Shown: positions 6,765 through 14,326 of the stretch, piece after piece
Position numbering within the stretch: the stretch's first letter is position 1
How the letters are laid out: each line of letters starts with the position of its first letter
NCBI RefSeq assembly: GCF_900176335.1
Contig: NZ_FWXW01000004.1
Location: 248,001-312,000, forward strand
Direction: 5' to 3'
Length of the DNA stretch: 64,000 nt
From: Papillibacter cinnamivorans DSM 12816
Lineage (GTDB): Bacteria; Bacillota; Clostridia; Oscillospirales; Oscillospiraceae
Made by a program: the position numbers and the translations under genes
The notes under the pieces: model-generated
Seen by the model: only the letters and a program-made list of their open reading frames with translations
Databases searched by the model: none
Told to the model about the DNA's origin: nothing

Positions 6765-7823
6765 TCAGTTGCCCGTTGCCTCTTTCCAGTAGGTGGAATT
6801 GAAAGTGGTTTCATCCACCACGGGAGTGGCGGCGAGATCCTTGTTGTATTTGACGAGGTAGTCAGCGGTCTGCTGTACGGCGTCCATGTCGATATAACCG
6901 ATCTTGTTCGTATCGAAGCCTTCGGGGGCGACAAGCTTGGCCACTTCGGCTGCCATGTACTGCTGATGCGCTTCCGAGATGGAACCGCAGTAGTTGTAGC
7001 AGAGGGTTCCGGCGGCGTCGGTGTCGGCCAGGGCTTCTTTCCAGCCCTTGATGGAGGCCCGCAGGAACCGGACCAGGAGATCGTGGTTGGCTTCCGCCCA
7101 CTCGTTGGTACAGAACAGGCAGTCTTCCAGCATGGCCACGCCTTCCTCGTTCATATCGATCACATTGACTTCGTCCTCGGAGAAGCCCTCGTTGTAGAAC
7201 AGCTTCAGCTCATTGTAAGTCATGGCGGAAGCGGCGTCGATGCTGCCCTCGGCCACCTGGTCCATGGTGTAGTCCTGCTGGACCATGGTCACGGAATCCA
7301 TAAGGCCGTATTTTTCCAGGAGGGCGTATACCTCATATTCGTTGCCGCCGAACCAGCTGCCGATCTTCTTGCCTGCGAGATCGGCCGGAGAATTGATCCC
7401 GGAGGATTTTTTGGATACCAGCAGGAGGCCGGAATTCTGGAACATCTGGGCAACCTCCGTAAGATCGTACCCCTGAGCCTGGTAGGTCATAAGGCTGGAG
7501 ACCCAGGTGACGCCGATATCGGCCACGCCGTTGTACACGTTCTGCTCGGGAATGATGTCGCTGCCGCCGGCGAGGATCTCAATGTCGATGCCCTCGTCCT
7601 CGTAATAGCCTTTTTCCTTGGCCACCAGATACCCCATGAACTGGGAGTGGTCAATCCATTTCAGCTGCAGGGTGAGGTGATCCAGCTGCGTGCTTTCGGT
7701 GGGAGTTGCCTCCGGAGCGGCGGTGGGGGTTGCCGTTGCCGAGCCGGAGGAGCTGCTGCAGCCCGCAAGTAAGGTTGCGGCAAGCGCAAAGGACAGCAGC
7801 AGGGCCAGTAGTTTCTTTTGCAT
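6765..7823 (-). CDS. ABC transporter substrate-binding lipoprotein, NMT1/THI5-like (pyrimidine uptake candidate)
   Basis: The protein has 352 residues. A lipoprotein signal (MQKKLLALLLSFALAATL then L-A-G-C) is followed by a Thr/Pro/Ala-rich linker. The mature part has the NMT1/THI5 pattern seen in nitrate/taurine/thiamine-precursor binding proteins: L-Q-L-K-W-I-D-H-S-Q-F near 53 and Y-Y-E-D-E-G-I-D-I-E near 73. Members of this fold such as ThiY bind a pyrimidine, which fits the operon. It follows the two permease genes by 15 bp, so binding protein, permeases and ATPase form one importer. The ligand (uracil, thymine, thiouracil or a related base) is inferred. Confidence 0.85.
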   Translation of the reverse strand: MQKKLLALLLSFALAATLLAGCSSSSGSATATPTAAPEATPTESTQLDHLTLQLKWIDHSQFMGYLVAKEKGYYEDEGIDIEILAGGSDIIPEQNVYNGVADIGVTWVSSLMTYQAQGYDLTEVAQMFQNSGLLLVSKKSSGINSPADLAGKKIGSWFGGNEYEVYALLEKYGLMDSVTMVQQDYTMDQVAEGSIDAASAMTYNELKLFYNEGFSEDEVNVIDMNEEGVAMLEDCLFCTNEWAEANHDLLVRFLRASIKGWKEALADTDAAGTLCYNYCGSISEAHQQYMAAEVAKLVAPEGFDTNKIGYIDMDAVQQTADYLVKYNKDLAATPVVDETTFNSTYWKEATGN

Positions 7824-7838
7824 AAGACATTCTCCTTT

Positions 7839-8612
7839 TTATTTATTCTGCGAAGCATGCCATTTTACGGCTCTGCGCTCCACCAATGTAAGAACGGAAT
7901 ACAAAAGCATTCCGACCAGTGCCGCCATTACGATGCACGACCAGCCTTTCGCCATCATTGCCTTCCGGAGGTTGTCCTTGATGGAAAAACCCAGCCCGGC
8001 GGTGGAAGAGGCGAAGTATTCGCTGATCATGGCGGCGATGAGACCGTTTGCGATGTTGATTTTCAGCGCGGTGAAGATACTGGGAAGGCTGTTGGGCAGC
8101 CGCAGCTTGAAAAACTTGGCGGAGCCCGGCGCGGCGTAAGAGTCCATCAAATCCAGGGTAAAGGGCCGCAGATCGTTGAGCCCCCGGTAAGAGTTGATGG
8201 CCATGGTCGCCATGCATACGACAGTGACGACGCCCACCTTCTGGCCGAACCCGTCGTCAAACCAGCGGTTCATGATAGGGGACAGGGCCACGATGGGGAT
8301 GGCGTTGAAAAGCGATACGAGGGTCAGCCCCGGATACCCCCATTTCGGGAACATGGTGGCAATCACGGCCACCAGAAAGCCCAGCAGAGAGCCGATGATC
8401 ATTCCGGTTAAAGCGCCGGATGCCGTAATCCAGGTGTCGGAGAGCATTTTTGGAAGATTGTCGATCACCGTTTCCAGTATGGTGAGGGGAACGGGAAGCT
8501 GGAACGGTTTGAAATGCAGCAGCGCGTGGATCCCGCCCAGCTGCCAGACGGCGAGGAAAGCAACCCCTACGGCTAAGGGCCACAATACTTTTCCGGCTTT
8601 GCCTGCTGTCAT
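7839..8612 (-). CDS. ABC transporter permease (pyrimidine importer candidate)
   Basis: The protein has 257 residues with about six hydrophobic segments and the conserved BPD_transp_1 region (...A-P-G-S-A-K-F-F-K-L-R-L-P-N-S-L-P-S-I-F-T-A-L-K...) that contacts the ATPase. The ATG at 8612 follows GGAAGGAGG at proper spacing and sits 1 bp after the upstream permease stop, so the two are translationally linked. It belongs to the SsuC/TauC/ThiX-like permeases that pair with NMT1-type binding proteins. Two different permease genes here imply a heterodimeric channel. Confidence 0.85.
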   Translation of the reverse strand: MTAGKAGKVLWPLAVGVAFLAVWQLGGIHALLHFKPFQLPVPLTILETVIDNLPKMLSDTWITASGALTGMIIGSLLGFLVAVIATMFPKWGYPGLTLVSLFNAIPIVALSPIMNRWFDDGFGQKVGVVTVVCMATMAINSYRGLNDLRPFTLDLMDSYAAPGSAKFFKLRLPNSLPSIFTALKINIANGLIAAMISEYFASSTAGLGFSIKDNLRKAMMAKGWSCIVMAALVGMLLYSVLTLVERRAVKWHASQNK

Positions 8613-8613
8613 G

Positions 8614-9402
8614 TTAAGCCTCCTTCCGCCGGGCCCACGGGACAAATATCCGCTCCAGCGCGACCACGATGTAATAGCTGATAAGCCCCATAAATGCGCA
8701 CATCACCACGGCCGCCCAGAATAAATCCTTCAGTCCGCCGTAAAGGGAGTACATGAGCTGCACGCCGATCCCGCTGCTGGAACCCAGCATATCCACCAGG
8801 ATGGAGGCAGTCACCGAAAGGGGAGCCGCAATTTTAAGCCCCGCGAAGAGATAGGGCGCGGCAAAGGGCAGGTTCAGCTTCTGATAGATGGTGGGAGTTC
8901 CGGCGGCGTAGGAATACATCAGATCCTTTTTCAAGGGGTCCACCGCTTTCAGCCCGCTCAGGGTGTTCACCGCCACGGGGAAAAAAGTGATGTAAGCCGC
9001 GATTACGATTCTGGAGGTGTCCATATCCCGCACCAGAGTAAAAATAATGGGGGCAAGGCCCAGAACGGGGATCATCTGGGAAGCGATGAGATAGGGAAAG
9101 GCGATGTCCTCCATCGTCTTCGACAGGCTCATGAGGATTGCCAGGAAAAAGCCCACGGCCGTGCCGATCAGAAACCCGATAAGCGCCCGGGAATAGGTTA
9201 CCAGCATGGCGGAAAAAAGCTGCCCGGCGTAAGAAACAAGGCCCAGCACGACGGAGTGGAAATAGGGAAGCTTGGCCGGGGCCATGGGATCGTGGAGAAC
9301 TGCGTCGAGAGTATAGGCTCCCAGCTCCCAAAGCGCTATGATGGCAACGATCCAGACGGCCCAGACGACTGCTCTTTCCGCTTTTTTTGATTTTAGCCTC
9401 AT
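8614..9402 (-). CDS. ABC transporter permease (pyrimidine importer candidate)
   Basis: The protein has 262 residues; the ATG at 9402 overlaps the ATPase stop region and is preferred over a TTG two codons upstream. It is a polytopic membrane protein with the permease signature around D-L-M-Y-S-Y-A-A-G-T-P-T-I-Y-Q-K-L-N-L-P-F-A-A-P-Y-L, written here residue by residue. Together with the next gene it would form the membrane channel of the importer. The gene order ATPase, permease, permease, binding protein is compact and without promoters. Confidence 0.85.
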   Translation of the reverse strand: MRLKSKKAERAVVWAVWIVAIIALWELGAYTLDAVLHDPMAPAKLPYFHSVVLGLVSYAGQLFSAMLVTYSRALIGFLIGTAVGFFLAILMSLSKTMEDIAFPYLIASQMIPVLGLAPIIFTLVRDMDTSRIVIAAYITFFPVAVNTLSGLKAVDPLKKDLMYSYAAGTPTIYQKLNLPFAAPYLFAGLKIAAPLSVTASILVDMLGSSSGIGVQLMYSLYGGLKDLFWAAVVMCAFMGLISYYIVVALERIFVPWARRKEA

Positions 9403-9404
9403 TC

Positions 9405-10229
9405 TCAAACACCTTCAAAGCTGTTTCGGATTTTATTGACATACTCGTAAAATTCGGGCATCTGCTTTGTCTGAAGGCTCCTGGGCCTGGGGAGATCAAT
9501 ATCCACCACCGCCGACAGGCGGCCGGGATGGGGCGAGAGCACAACCACCCGGTCCGACAGGAAAACGGCCTCGGAAATGCTGTGAGTGACAAAGACGATG
9601 GTCTTCTGGGTCTTTTCCCAGATGGTCAGTAGATCCTCCTGAAGCTTTTCCTTGGTGAACTCGTCCAGGGCGGAAAAGGGTTCGTCCATGAGCAGGATCT
9701 CCGGCTTGACGGCCAGGGCCCGGGCGATTCCCACCCGCTGCTGCATGCCGCCGGACAGCTCGTGGGGATATTTCGTGCCGAAGTTGTACAGTCCCACCAG
9801 CTCCAGCATCTCGGTGACGGTGGCGGTGCGCTGCTTTTTGGGGATCCCCATAATTTCCATGGGCATGCAGACGTTTCTGCGCACCGTTCTCCAGTCGTAG
9901 AGCACCGGGCTCTGAAACACAATGCCGTACTTTTTCTGCATCCGGATCTCCCGTGGGAAGAGGCCCCGGACGATGATTCTCCCCGAGGTCGGCTGCTGCA
10001 GGTCCGCGATGGCACGCAGCAGGGTGGTTTTTCCGCATCCGGAGGGCCCCACCAAAGAGATGAATTCGCCCCGCCGGATATCCAGGCTGACATTGGAAAG
10101 GGCGACGACAGGCTCCCCGCCTTTATTGTCGGGAAACTGGACCGTAAGGTCTTCAATTCGTATTTCATTGCGGGGCGCGGCCGTACTTGTATGGCCGGTA
10201 TGTAAGGCGGCTTGTTCCGTCGTGCTCAT
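9405..10229 (-). CDS. ABC transporter ATP-binding protein (SsuB/TauB-like)
   Basis: The protein has 274 residues from the ATG at 10229, nine bases after AAGGAG; the frame upstream runs back through a hairpin and is not used. Walker A is G-P-S-G-C-G-K-T-T-L, the signature is L-S-G-G-M-Q-Q-R, Walker B is I-L-L-M-D-E-P-F and the switch histidine is in V-F-V-T-H-S. These features place it with nitrate/sulfonate/taurine-type importers. It energises the two permeases that follow. A strong hairpin with seven T residues lies directly upstream, so its expression may depend on read-through from the dehydrogenase gene. Confidence 0.9.
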   Translation of the reverse strand: MSTTEQAALHTGHTSTAAPRNEIRIEDLTVQFPDNKGGEPVVALSNVSLDIRRGEFISLVGPSGCGKTTLLRAIADLQQPTSGRIIVRGLFPREIRMQKKYGIVFQSPVLYDWRTVRRNVCMPMEIMGIPKKQRTATVTEMLELVGLYNFGTKYPHELSGGMQQRVGIARALAVKPEILLMDEPFSALDEFTKEKLQEDLLTIWEKTQKTIVFVTHSISEAVFLSDRVVVLSPHPGRLSAVVDIDLPRPRSLQTKQMPEFYEYVNKIRNSFEGV

Positions 10230-10249
10230 GTTTTTCTCCTTCCTGTGGT

Positions 10250-10280
10250 AAAAAAAGACGTAATGCTTTCGCATTACGTC
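10250..10280 (-). terminator. Intra-operon terminator/attenuator between Fe-ADH and ABC genes
   Basis: GACGTAATGC (10257-10266) and GCATTACGTC (10271-10280) form a perfect 10-bp stem with a TTTC loop; on the minus strand seven T residues follow. It ends 20 bp before the ATPase start codon. No clear promoter lies between it and the upstream gene, so it probably sets the ratio of enzyme to transporter transcripts. Confidence 0.75.
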
Positions 10281-10323
10281 TTTGTAATCGGAATGATGAA
10301 TGATAAAAGATCCGGAAGCTTTA

Positions 10324-11475
10324 TTACCAGAGCCGGCTGTACAGAAACAGCAAATCTTCCTCGGATACGAATTTGACGGTGTTGGACGGGCTTCCGCTGG
10401 CCATGGCGTCCTTTGCCATTTTGGGCGCGGCCCTGAAAAATTCTTCCTTTGAAATTCCGTAGTCCGCCAGGGTGGGGATTTCCAGAACCCGGCACAGCTC
10501 GCCCAGCGCTGTCAGAAAGCTCTCCGCCGCCGTCCGGTCATCGCACGAAGGCGGAGCCGCTCCGATAATGCGGGCAAGCTCGGCAAACCGCCGGGGACAT
10601 CCGTCCATCGCGAAAGACAGGCAGGTGTGGATCAGCATGGCGTTGGAAAGCCCGTGAGCCACGTGGAAGAGGGCGCCGATGGGCCGGCTCATGCCGTGGA
10701 CCAGCGTCACGGAGGCGTTGTTGATGCAGACTCCCGCCTCATACGCGGCCAGGGCCATCTCTTCCCGGGCTTTTAAATTCCCGCCGTCCCGGTATGCCTC
10801 GGGAAGAAAAGTGAAAATGCGGCGGACGGCGTCCAGGGCGTAGAGATCGGTGAGAGGGGTCGCCTTCCGGGAGGTATAGGATTCCACCGCGTGGGTCAGG
10901 GCGTCCATTCCCGTCGCAGCGGTGACGCCGGGAGGTGCGGACAGGGTAAAGTCAGGGTCCAGGACGGCAAGCTGCGGCAGGAGTGCGTCTCCCTTCAGGA
11001 GCATTTTGACATCCTTTTCCGTATCGGTGATGATGGTGAATTTCGTAGCCTCCGAACCGGTCCCCGCGGTGGTGGGGATGAGAACGACGGGAGGAAAATC
11101 GCCCCGGATCTCCTGTCCCATGAAGTCGGAGATTTTGCCCTTCAGCACCGTCATGGCTGCGATGGCCTTGGCGCTGTCCAGCGGGCTGCCGCCTCCGATT
11201 CCGATGAGAAAATCGCAGCCGTCCTCCCGATACCGGCGGACTCCCTCTTCAATCATCCGGTCCGTGGGTTCTCCGGTGATGCCGTCGAATACGCTGTACC
11301 CGATCTTCCGGGTATTTAGCAGTTCTGCAAGCTTTTTCATGGCATCGGTCGTGACGACGATCTTACCGGTCACCACAAGAGCTCGCCGGCCGAAGCCGGT
11401 TAAGATGTCCCCGCAGCCCTCCAGGGCGTTTTGTCCCACCAACGTGCGGCCGGGGAGCATAAATTGGTATGACAT
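10324..11475 (-). CDS. Iron-containing alcohol dehydrogenase, probable malonate-semialdehyde reductase
   Basis: The protein has 383 residues, standard for the group III Fe-ADH family. The NAD(P)-binding G-G-G-S-P-L-D (94-100) and the metal ligands D191, H195, H260 and H274 are all present in the expected D-x3-H ... H ... H spacing. It is the second gene of the operon, 15 bp after the class III aminotransferase. In reductive pyrimidine breakdown the aminotransferase would convert beta-alanine to malonate semialdehyde, and this enzyme would reduce that to 3-hydroxypropionate, regenerating NAD(P)+. The substrate is an inference from context; butanol- or ethanol-type activity cannot be excluded. 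Confidence 0.85.
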   Translation of the reverse strand: MSYQFMLPGRTLVGQNALEGCGDILTGFGRRALVVTGKIVVTTDAMKKLAELLNTRKIGYSVFDGITGEPTDRMIEEGVRRYREDGCDFLIGIGGGSPLDSAKAIAAMTVLKGKISDFMGQEIRGDFPPVVLIPTTAGTGSEATKFTIITDTEKDVKMLLKGDALLPQLAVLDPDFTLSAPPGVTAATGMDALTHAVESYTSRKATPLTDLYALDAVRRIFTFLPEAYRDGGNLKAREEMALAAYEAGVCINNASVTLVHGMSRPIGALFHVAHGLSNAMLIHTCLSFAMDGCPRRFAELARIIGAAPPSCDDRTAAESFLTALGELCRVLEIPTLADYGISKEEFFRAAPKMAKDAMASGSPSNTVKFVSEEDLLFLYSRLW

Positions 11476-11490
11476 GGCGTTTCCTCCGGA

Positions 11491-12816
11491 TTACAGCATC
11501 TCTTTGTCCACGATTCCCAGCACCTCGTCCAGCTTTGAAAGCTCTTCTGTAAGCTGGGCTTCCGTGATAATGAGGGGAGGGGCGACCAGGACGCAGTTTT
11601 CGTGGGAATAGGTCATGAACCGGCGGGCCGACAGGAGCTTTATGATTTTTCCCATGAGGCCCTCCGGGTCTTTGCCGTAAGGCACCAGAGGCTCCCGGGT
11701 TTTTTTGTCCCGTACCAGCTCCACCGCGGAAAACAGGCCGATATACCGGACGTCTCCCACGCAGGGGTGGGCTTCCTTCAGCTTTTCCAGGGTTTCTCCC
11801 AGTGCTTTTCCCACCCGGTTCACGTTTCCGAGAATATCCGCTTCGCCGTAATACCGTACGCAGGCGAGCCCTGCCGCGCAGGCCAGGGGGTGCCCGCTGT
11901 AGGTAAGGCCGCAGGAGAGAAGATTGTCGTCAAAGTATGCGGCAATGGATTTGCTTACCACGACGCCGCCCAGAGGCACATATCCGCAGGTGACGCCTTT
12001 GGCGAAGGTCACGATATCGGGTTTGACGCCGAAATGCTGGAAGGCGAACATGGTTCCCGTCCGGCACCATCCGGCCATCACCTCGTCGCAGATCATCAGG
12101 ATCCCGTATTTGTCGCACAGGGCCCGCACGCCGGGGAGATACCCCTTTGGAGGGATGATGACTCCGTTGGAGCCGGTGATGGTTTCCATGACGATAGCCG
12201 CCACCGAGCTTGCCCCTTCGTAGCCGAGCTGTTCTTCCAGTTTGGCAAGGTAATAGGCCGTTGCCGCTTCTTCGGATTCAAAGGAGATTGCTTCCCGGTA
12301 TATGTAAGGGTCGAAAAATTTCACAAAGCCCGGAATTCCGGGCTCCAGCGGAAACCGCCGGGGCTCGCCGGTGAGGTTGCCGGCTCCGAAAGAGGAGCCG
12401 TGATAACTTCGGTACCGGCTGAACACCTTGTTGCGGCCGGTGTACATTCTGGCCATCTTTATCGCGTTTTCATTGGCGTCGGCCCCCGCGTTGGTGAAAA
12501 ACACCTTTCCCATGTTGTCCGGCATGAGCCCGATGATGGTTTTTGCAAGCTCGCTTCTGGTTTCCACGGCGTAGGAGGGAGCCATAAAACAGAACCGATC
12601 CACCTGTGCCTTGATGGCGTCTCCGATGGCCCGGTTTCCGAAGCCCAGGTTCATATTCACCAGCTGGGACGACATGTCGGTATATCGGTTTCCGTCGTAG
12701 TCCCAGAAATAAATCCCCTCGGCTTTTTGCAGAGGAATGGGGTTAATGCTTTTTTGCCTGCTCCAGGACTGGAGATTATATTGTTTGTGCGCGCTTTTGA
12801 TTTCTTCCCCTGTCAT
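11491..12816 (-). CDS. Class III aminotransferase, probable beta-alanine transaminase
   Basis: The protein has 441 residues of the PLP fold-type I omega-aminotransferase family. The PLP aspartate lies in I-C-D-E-V-M (D244) and the Schiff-base lysine in T-F-A-K-G-V-T (K273); the cofactor-phosphate segment G-A-D-A-N-E-N-A is near 111. The ATG follows GGGAG by eight bases. It is the first gene of the catabolic operon, so it is well placed to remove the amino group of beta-alanine made by the last gene. The amino acceptor (pyruvate or 2-oxoglutarate) cannot be read from the sequence. A promoter and a leader hairpin lie just upstream. Confidence 0.87.
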   Translation of the reverse strand: MTGEEIKSAHKQYNLQSWSRQKSINPIPLQKAEGIYFWDYDGNRYTDMSSQLVNMNLGFGNRAIGDAIKAQVDRFCFMAPSYAVETRSELAKTIIGLMPDNMGKVFFTNAGADANENAIKMARMYTGRNKVFSRYRSYHGSSFGAGNLTGEPRRFPLEPGIPGFVKFFDPYIYREAISFESEEAATAYYLAKLEEQLGYEGASSVAAIVMETITGSNGVIIPPKGYLPGVRALCDKYGILMICDEVMAGWCRTGTMFAFQHFGVKPDIVTFAKGVTCGYVPLGGVVVSKSIAAYFDDNLLSCGLTYSGHPLACAAGLACVRYYGEADILGNVNRVGKALGETLEKLKEAHPCVGDVRYIGLFSAVELVRDKKTREPLVPYGKDPEGLMGKIIKLLSARRFMTYSHENCVLVAPPLIITEAQLTEELSKLDEVLGIVDKEML

Positions 12817-12831
12817 ATCAACATCTCCCTG

Positions 12832-12872
12832 AAAAAAACGCGCAGCAACGGAAAACGGGCTCCATTGCTGCG
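12832..12872 (-). terminator. Leader terminator upstream of the aminotransferase gene
   Basis: On the minus strand CGCAGCAATGG (12862-12872) pairs with CCGTTGCTGCG (12841-12851, one G-T pair), and CG plus seven T residues (12832-12838) follow. It lies between the promoter at 12898-12927 and the ribosome-binding site, so it would abort operon transcription unless bypassed. No gene ends just upstream except pucR (stop at 12985). Confidence 0.7.
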
Positions 12873-12897
12873 TTTTATCTCGCTATGCTTTAAATGA

Positions 12898-12927
12898 ATT
12901 ATAGATCGAAGTAACTTGCAAAATCAA
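12898..12927 (-). promoter_or_regulatory. Promoter of the pyrimidine-catabolism operon
   Basis: TTGATT (12922-12927, minus strand), an 18-bp spacer and a perfect TATAAT (12898-12903). The predicted transcript start is about 75 bp before the aminotransferase ATG, giving a short leader occupied by a terminator hairpin. Confidence 0.7.
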
Positions 12928-12942
12928 GGGTCAAAATGACAG

Positions 12943-12968
12943 AATTGCCTGTGCTTACGCACAATTCG
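12943..12968. promoter_or_regulatory. Palindrome upstream of the operon promoter (candidate PucR operator)
   Basis: TGTGC-TTAC-GCACA (12950-12963) flanked by GAATTG and AATTC. It is centred about 32 bp upstream of the -35 hexamer, a typical activator position, and just after the 3' end of pucR. Assignment to PucR rests only on position. Confidence 0.45.
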
Positions 12969-12984
12969 GAAAACAAAATTGCAA

Positions 12985-14142
12985 TTACAGGATGTCTTTG
13001 ATGTAAAGACTCAGGTAAAACTTTACCTTGTCCTCCAGCTCAAAGGGATTCAGACCCGTAATGGTTTCGATTTTTTTCAGCTGGTTCGTGACGGTGTTGC
13101 GGTGGGTATACTGCTTTTCGGATACCAGAAGAAGGCTCCCGTTGTTCTCCAGATAGATCCGGAGCGTCTGCATCAGCTTCGTGTTGTTGTCCCTGTCGTA
13201 CTGCTCCAGTTTTCCCATGACATCGCGGTAGTAGTCCCGGAGGATGGATTTGTCGTTGAGAGCATAGAGCATTTTGTAAACGCCCAGCCTGTCGTAGTAG
13301 GCGATCTTTTCGTTTCGCTTTTTTGCCATTTCCATGGCGGAAACGGCCTTTTCAAAATTGGCGCTCTGCTCGTGGATCCCGGTCTGGTTGGAGCTTACCC
13401 CCATGTGGAGCTGGAGCGCGGGAGCCTGCCGTTTCACTTCCTCCGAAAACCGTGTGAGGAAGCTGTCCATCTCCTCCTCCTCGTAATCGATCAGCACAAA
13501 AATGCGGTTTTCCTGATAGGGAAAGGTGATAAACGGTTCCCGGATGTCCTTTGCCGTTTTTTCCGCAATGGCCGTGATGAGGCTTCCTTTTTCCTCCGTG
13601 CCGGGCTCGATGCAGGAGATGCAAAGGCTGATAAAACAGAACCGGCTTTCCGCCTGATAGCCATACTGCCTGAGCTCGGCGATGCGGGATTCCGCATGGC
13701 CCGGGGAAAACAGGATGTCCTTCAGCGCGGAGACGATGTTGTTTTCCATCTGCTCGTTGCGCATAATACGGTGGCAGAAGTCCCTTGTCATGTCCACCAT
13801 TTTTGTTTCCCAGGGGATGGTGAAAAGCGGCATGTCGATCTCGTCGCAGTACTGTATAACAGCCCCGGGAATTTCCCGGGTATGCGGCCCGAGGTTTACC
13901 ACCATGGCGCTGGCCCCCGCCCGGTGCAGCCGCTGAGCAAAGCGCAGCATCCAATCCTCCCGGCGGTTCAGGATTCCGGCGGTGAAGACCAGTTCGCCGC
14001 CGTGCAGGAAGGATACGACGGTCTCGTCTTCGATGATGTGAACCCATTTGACCAGGTTGGAAAGGCCGCCTTTTCCGGCAAGCAGCTCCATCTTGTAGAG
14101 AAAACTTCCGTTTTTATACAATTTTTTCACCATAATTGCCAT
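12985..14142 (-). CDS. PucR-family transcriptional regulator
   Basis: The protein has 385 residues. Residues 1-115 match the PucR N-terminal (purine catabolism regulator-like) domain and the last 60 the PucR C-terminal helix-turn-helix (N-G-S-L-L-L-V-S-E-K-Q-Y-T-H-R-N-T-V-T-N-Q-L-K-K-I-E, residue by residue). The ATG at 14142 follows AGGTGA; the open frame continues 21 codons upstream only through a terminator hairpin. PucR proteins control purine, pyrimidine or amino-acid catabolism in response to metabolites. Being directly upstream of the pyrimidine operon and read in the same direction, it is its likely regulator. It has its own promoter and leader terminator. Confidence 0.88.
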   Translation of the reverse strand: MAIMVKKLYKNGSFLYKMELLAGKGGLSNLVKWVHIIEDETVVSFLHGGELVFTAGILNRREDWMLRFAQRLHRAGASAMVVNLGPHTREIPGAVIQYCDEIDMPLFTIPWETKMVDMTRDFCHRIMRNEQMENNIVSALKDILFSPGHAESRIAELRQYGYQAESRFCFISLCISCIEPGTEEKGSLITAIAEKTAKDIREPFITFPYQENRIFVLIDYEEEEMDSFLTRFSEEVKRQAPALQLHMGVSSNQTGIHEQSANFEKAVSAMEMAKKRNEKIAYYDRLGVYKMLYALNDKSILRDYYRDVMGKLEQYDRDNNTKLMQTLRIYLENNGSLLLVSEKQYTHRNTVTNQLKKIETITGLNPFELEDKVKFYLSLYIKDIL

Positions 14143-14161
14143 ACATATCACCTGAAAAATG

Positions 14162-14193
14162 AAAAAAGGCGCTGTAAATCCCTTTACAACGCC
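14162..14193 (-). terminator. Leader terminator upstream of pucR
   Basis: On the minus strand GGCGTTGTAAA (14183-14193) pairs with TTTACAGCGCC (14168-14178), loop GGGA, followed by six T residues. It lies downstream of the pucR promoter and ends about 20 bp before the ATG. It could also terminate transcripts of the M20 peptidase gene (stop at 14327). Confidence 0.7.
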
Positions 14194-14230
14194 TTTGTTT
14201 TGCATACCTTTTCTTCTATTATATTTGTGT

Positions 14231-14274
14231 ACTATACCACATTTGGCTCAAATCTGCAATACAATTTTTTGCAG
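14231..14274 (-). promoter_or_regulatory. pucR promoter with overlapping inverted repeat
   Basis: TTGCAG (14254-14259, minus strand), 17 bp, TATAGT (14231-14236). The -35 hexamer forms one arm of the inverted repeat CTGCAA-N9-TTGCAG (14254-14274), which would suit autorepression. Confidence 0.65.
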
Positions 14275-14326
14275 GGCCGGCCGTGAAGCGCCCAGGCAGG
14301 CGGTTTCGGCCGAAGAAAAAGGGGTT

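Noticed and set aside
14142-14230. Purine-type riboswitch before pucR
   Set aside because: The leader is about 80 nt and consists mostly of one terminator hairpin; none of the conserved loop or junction sequences of purine riboswitches are present.
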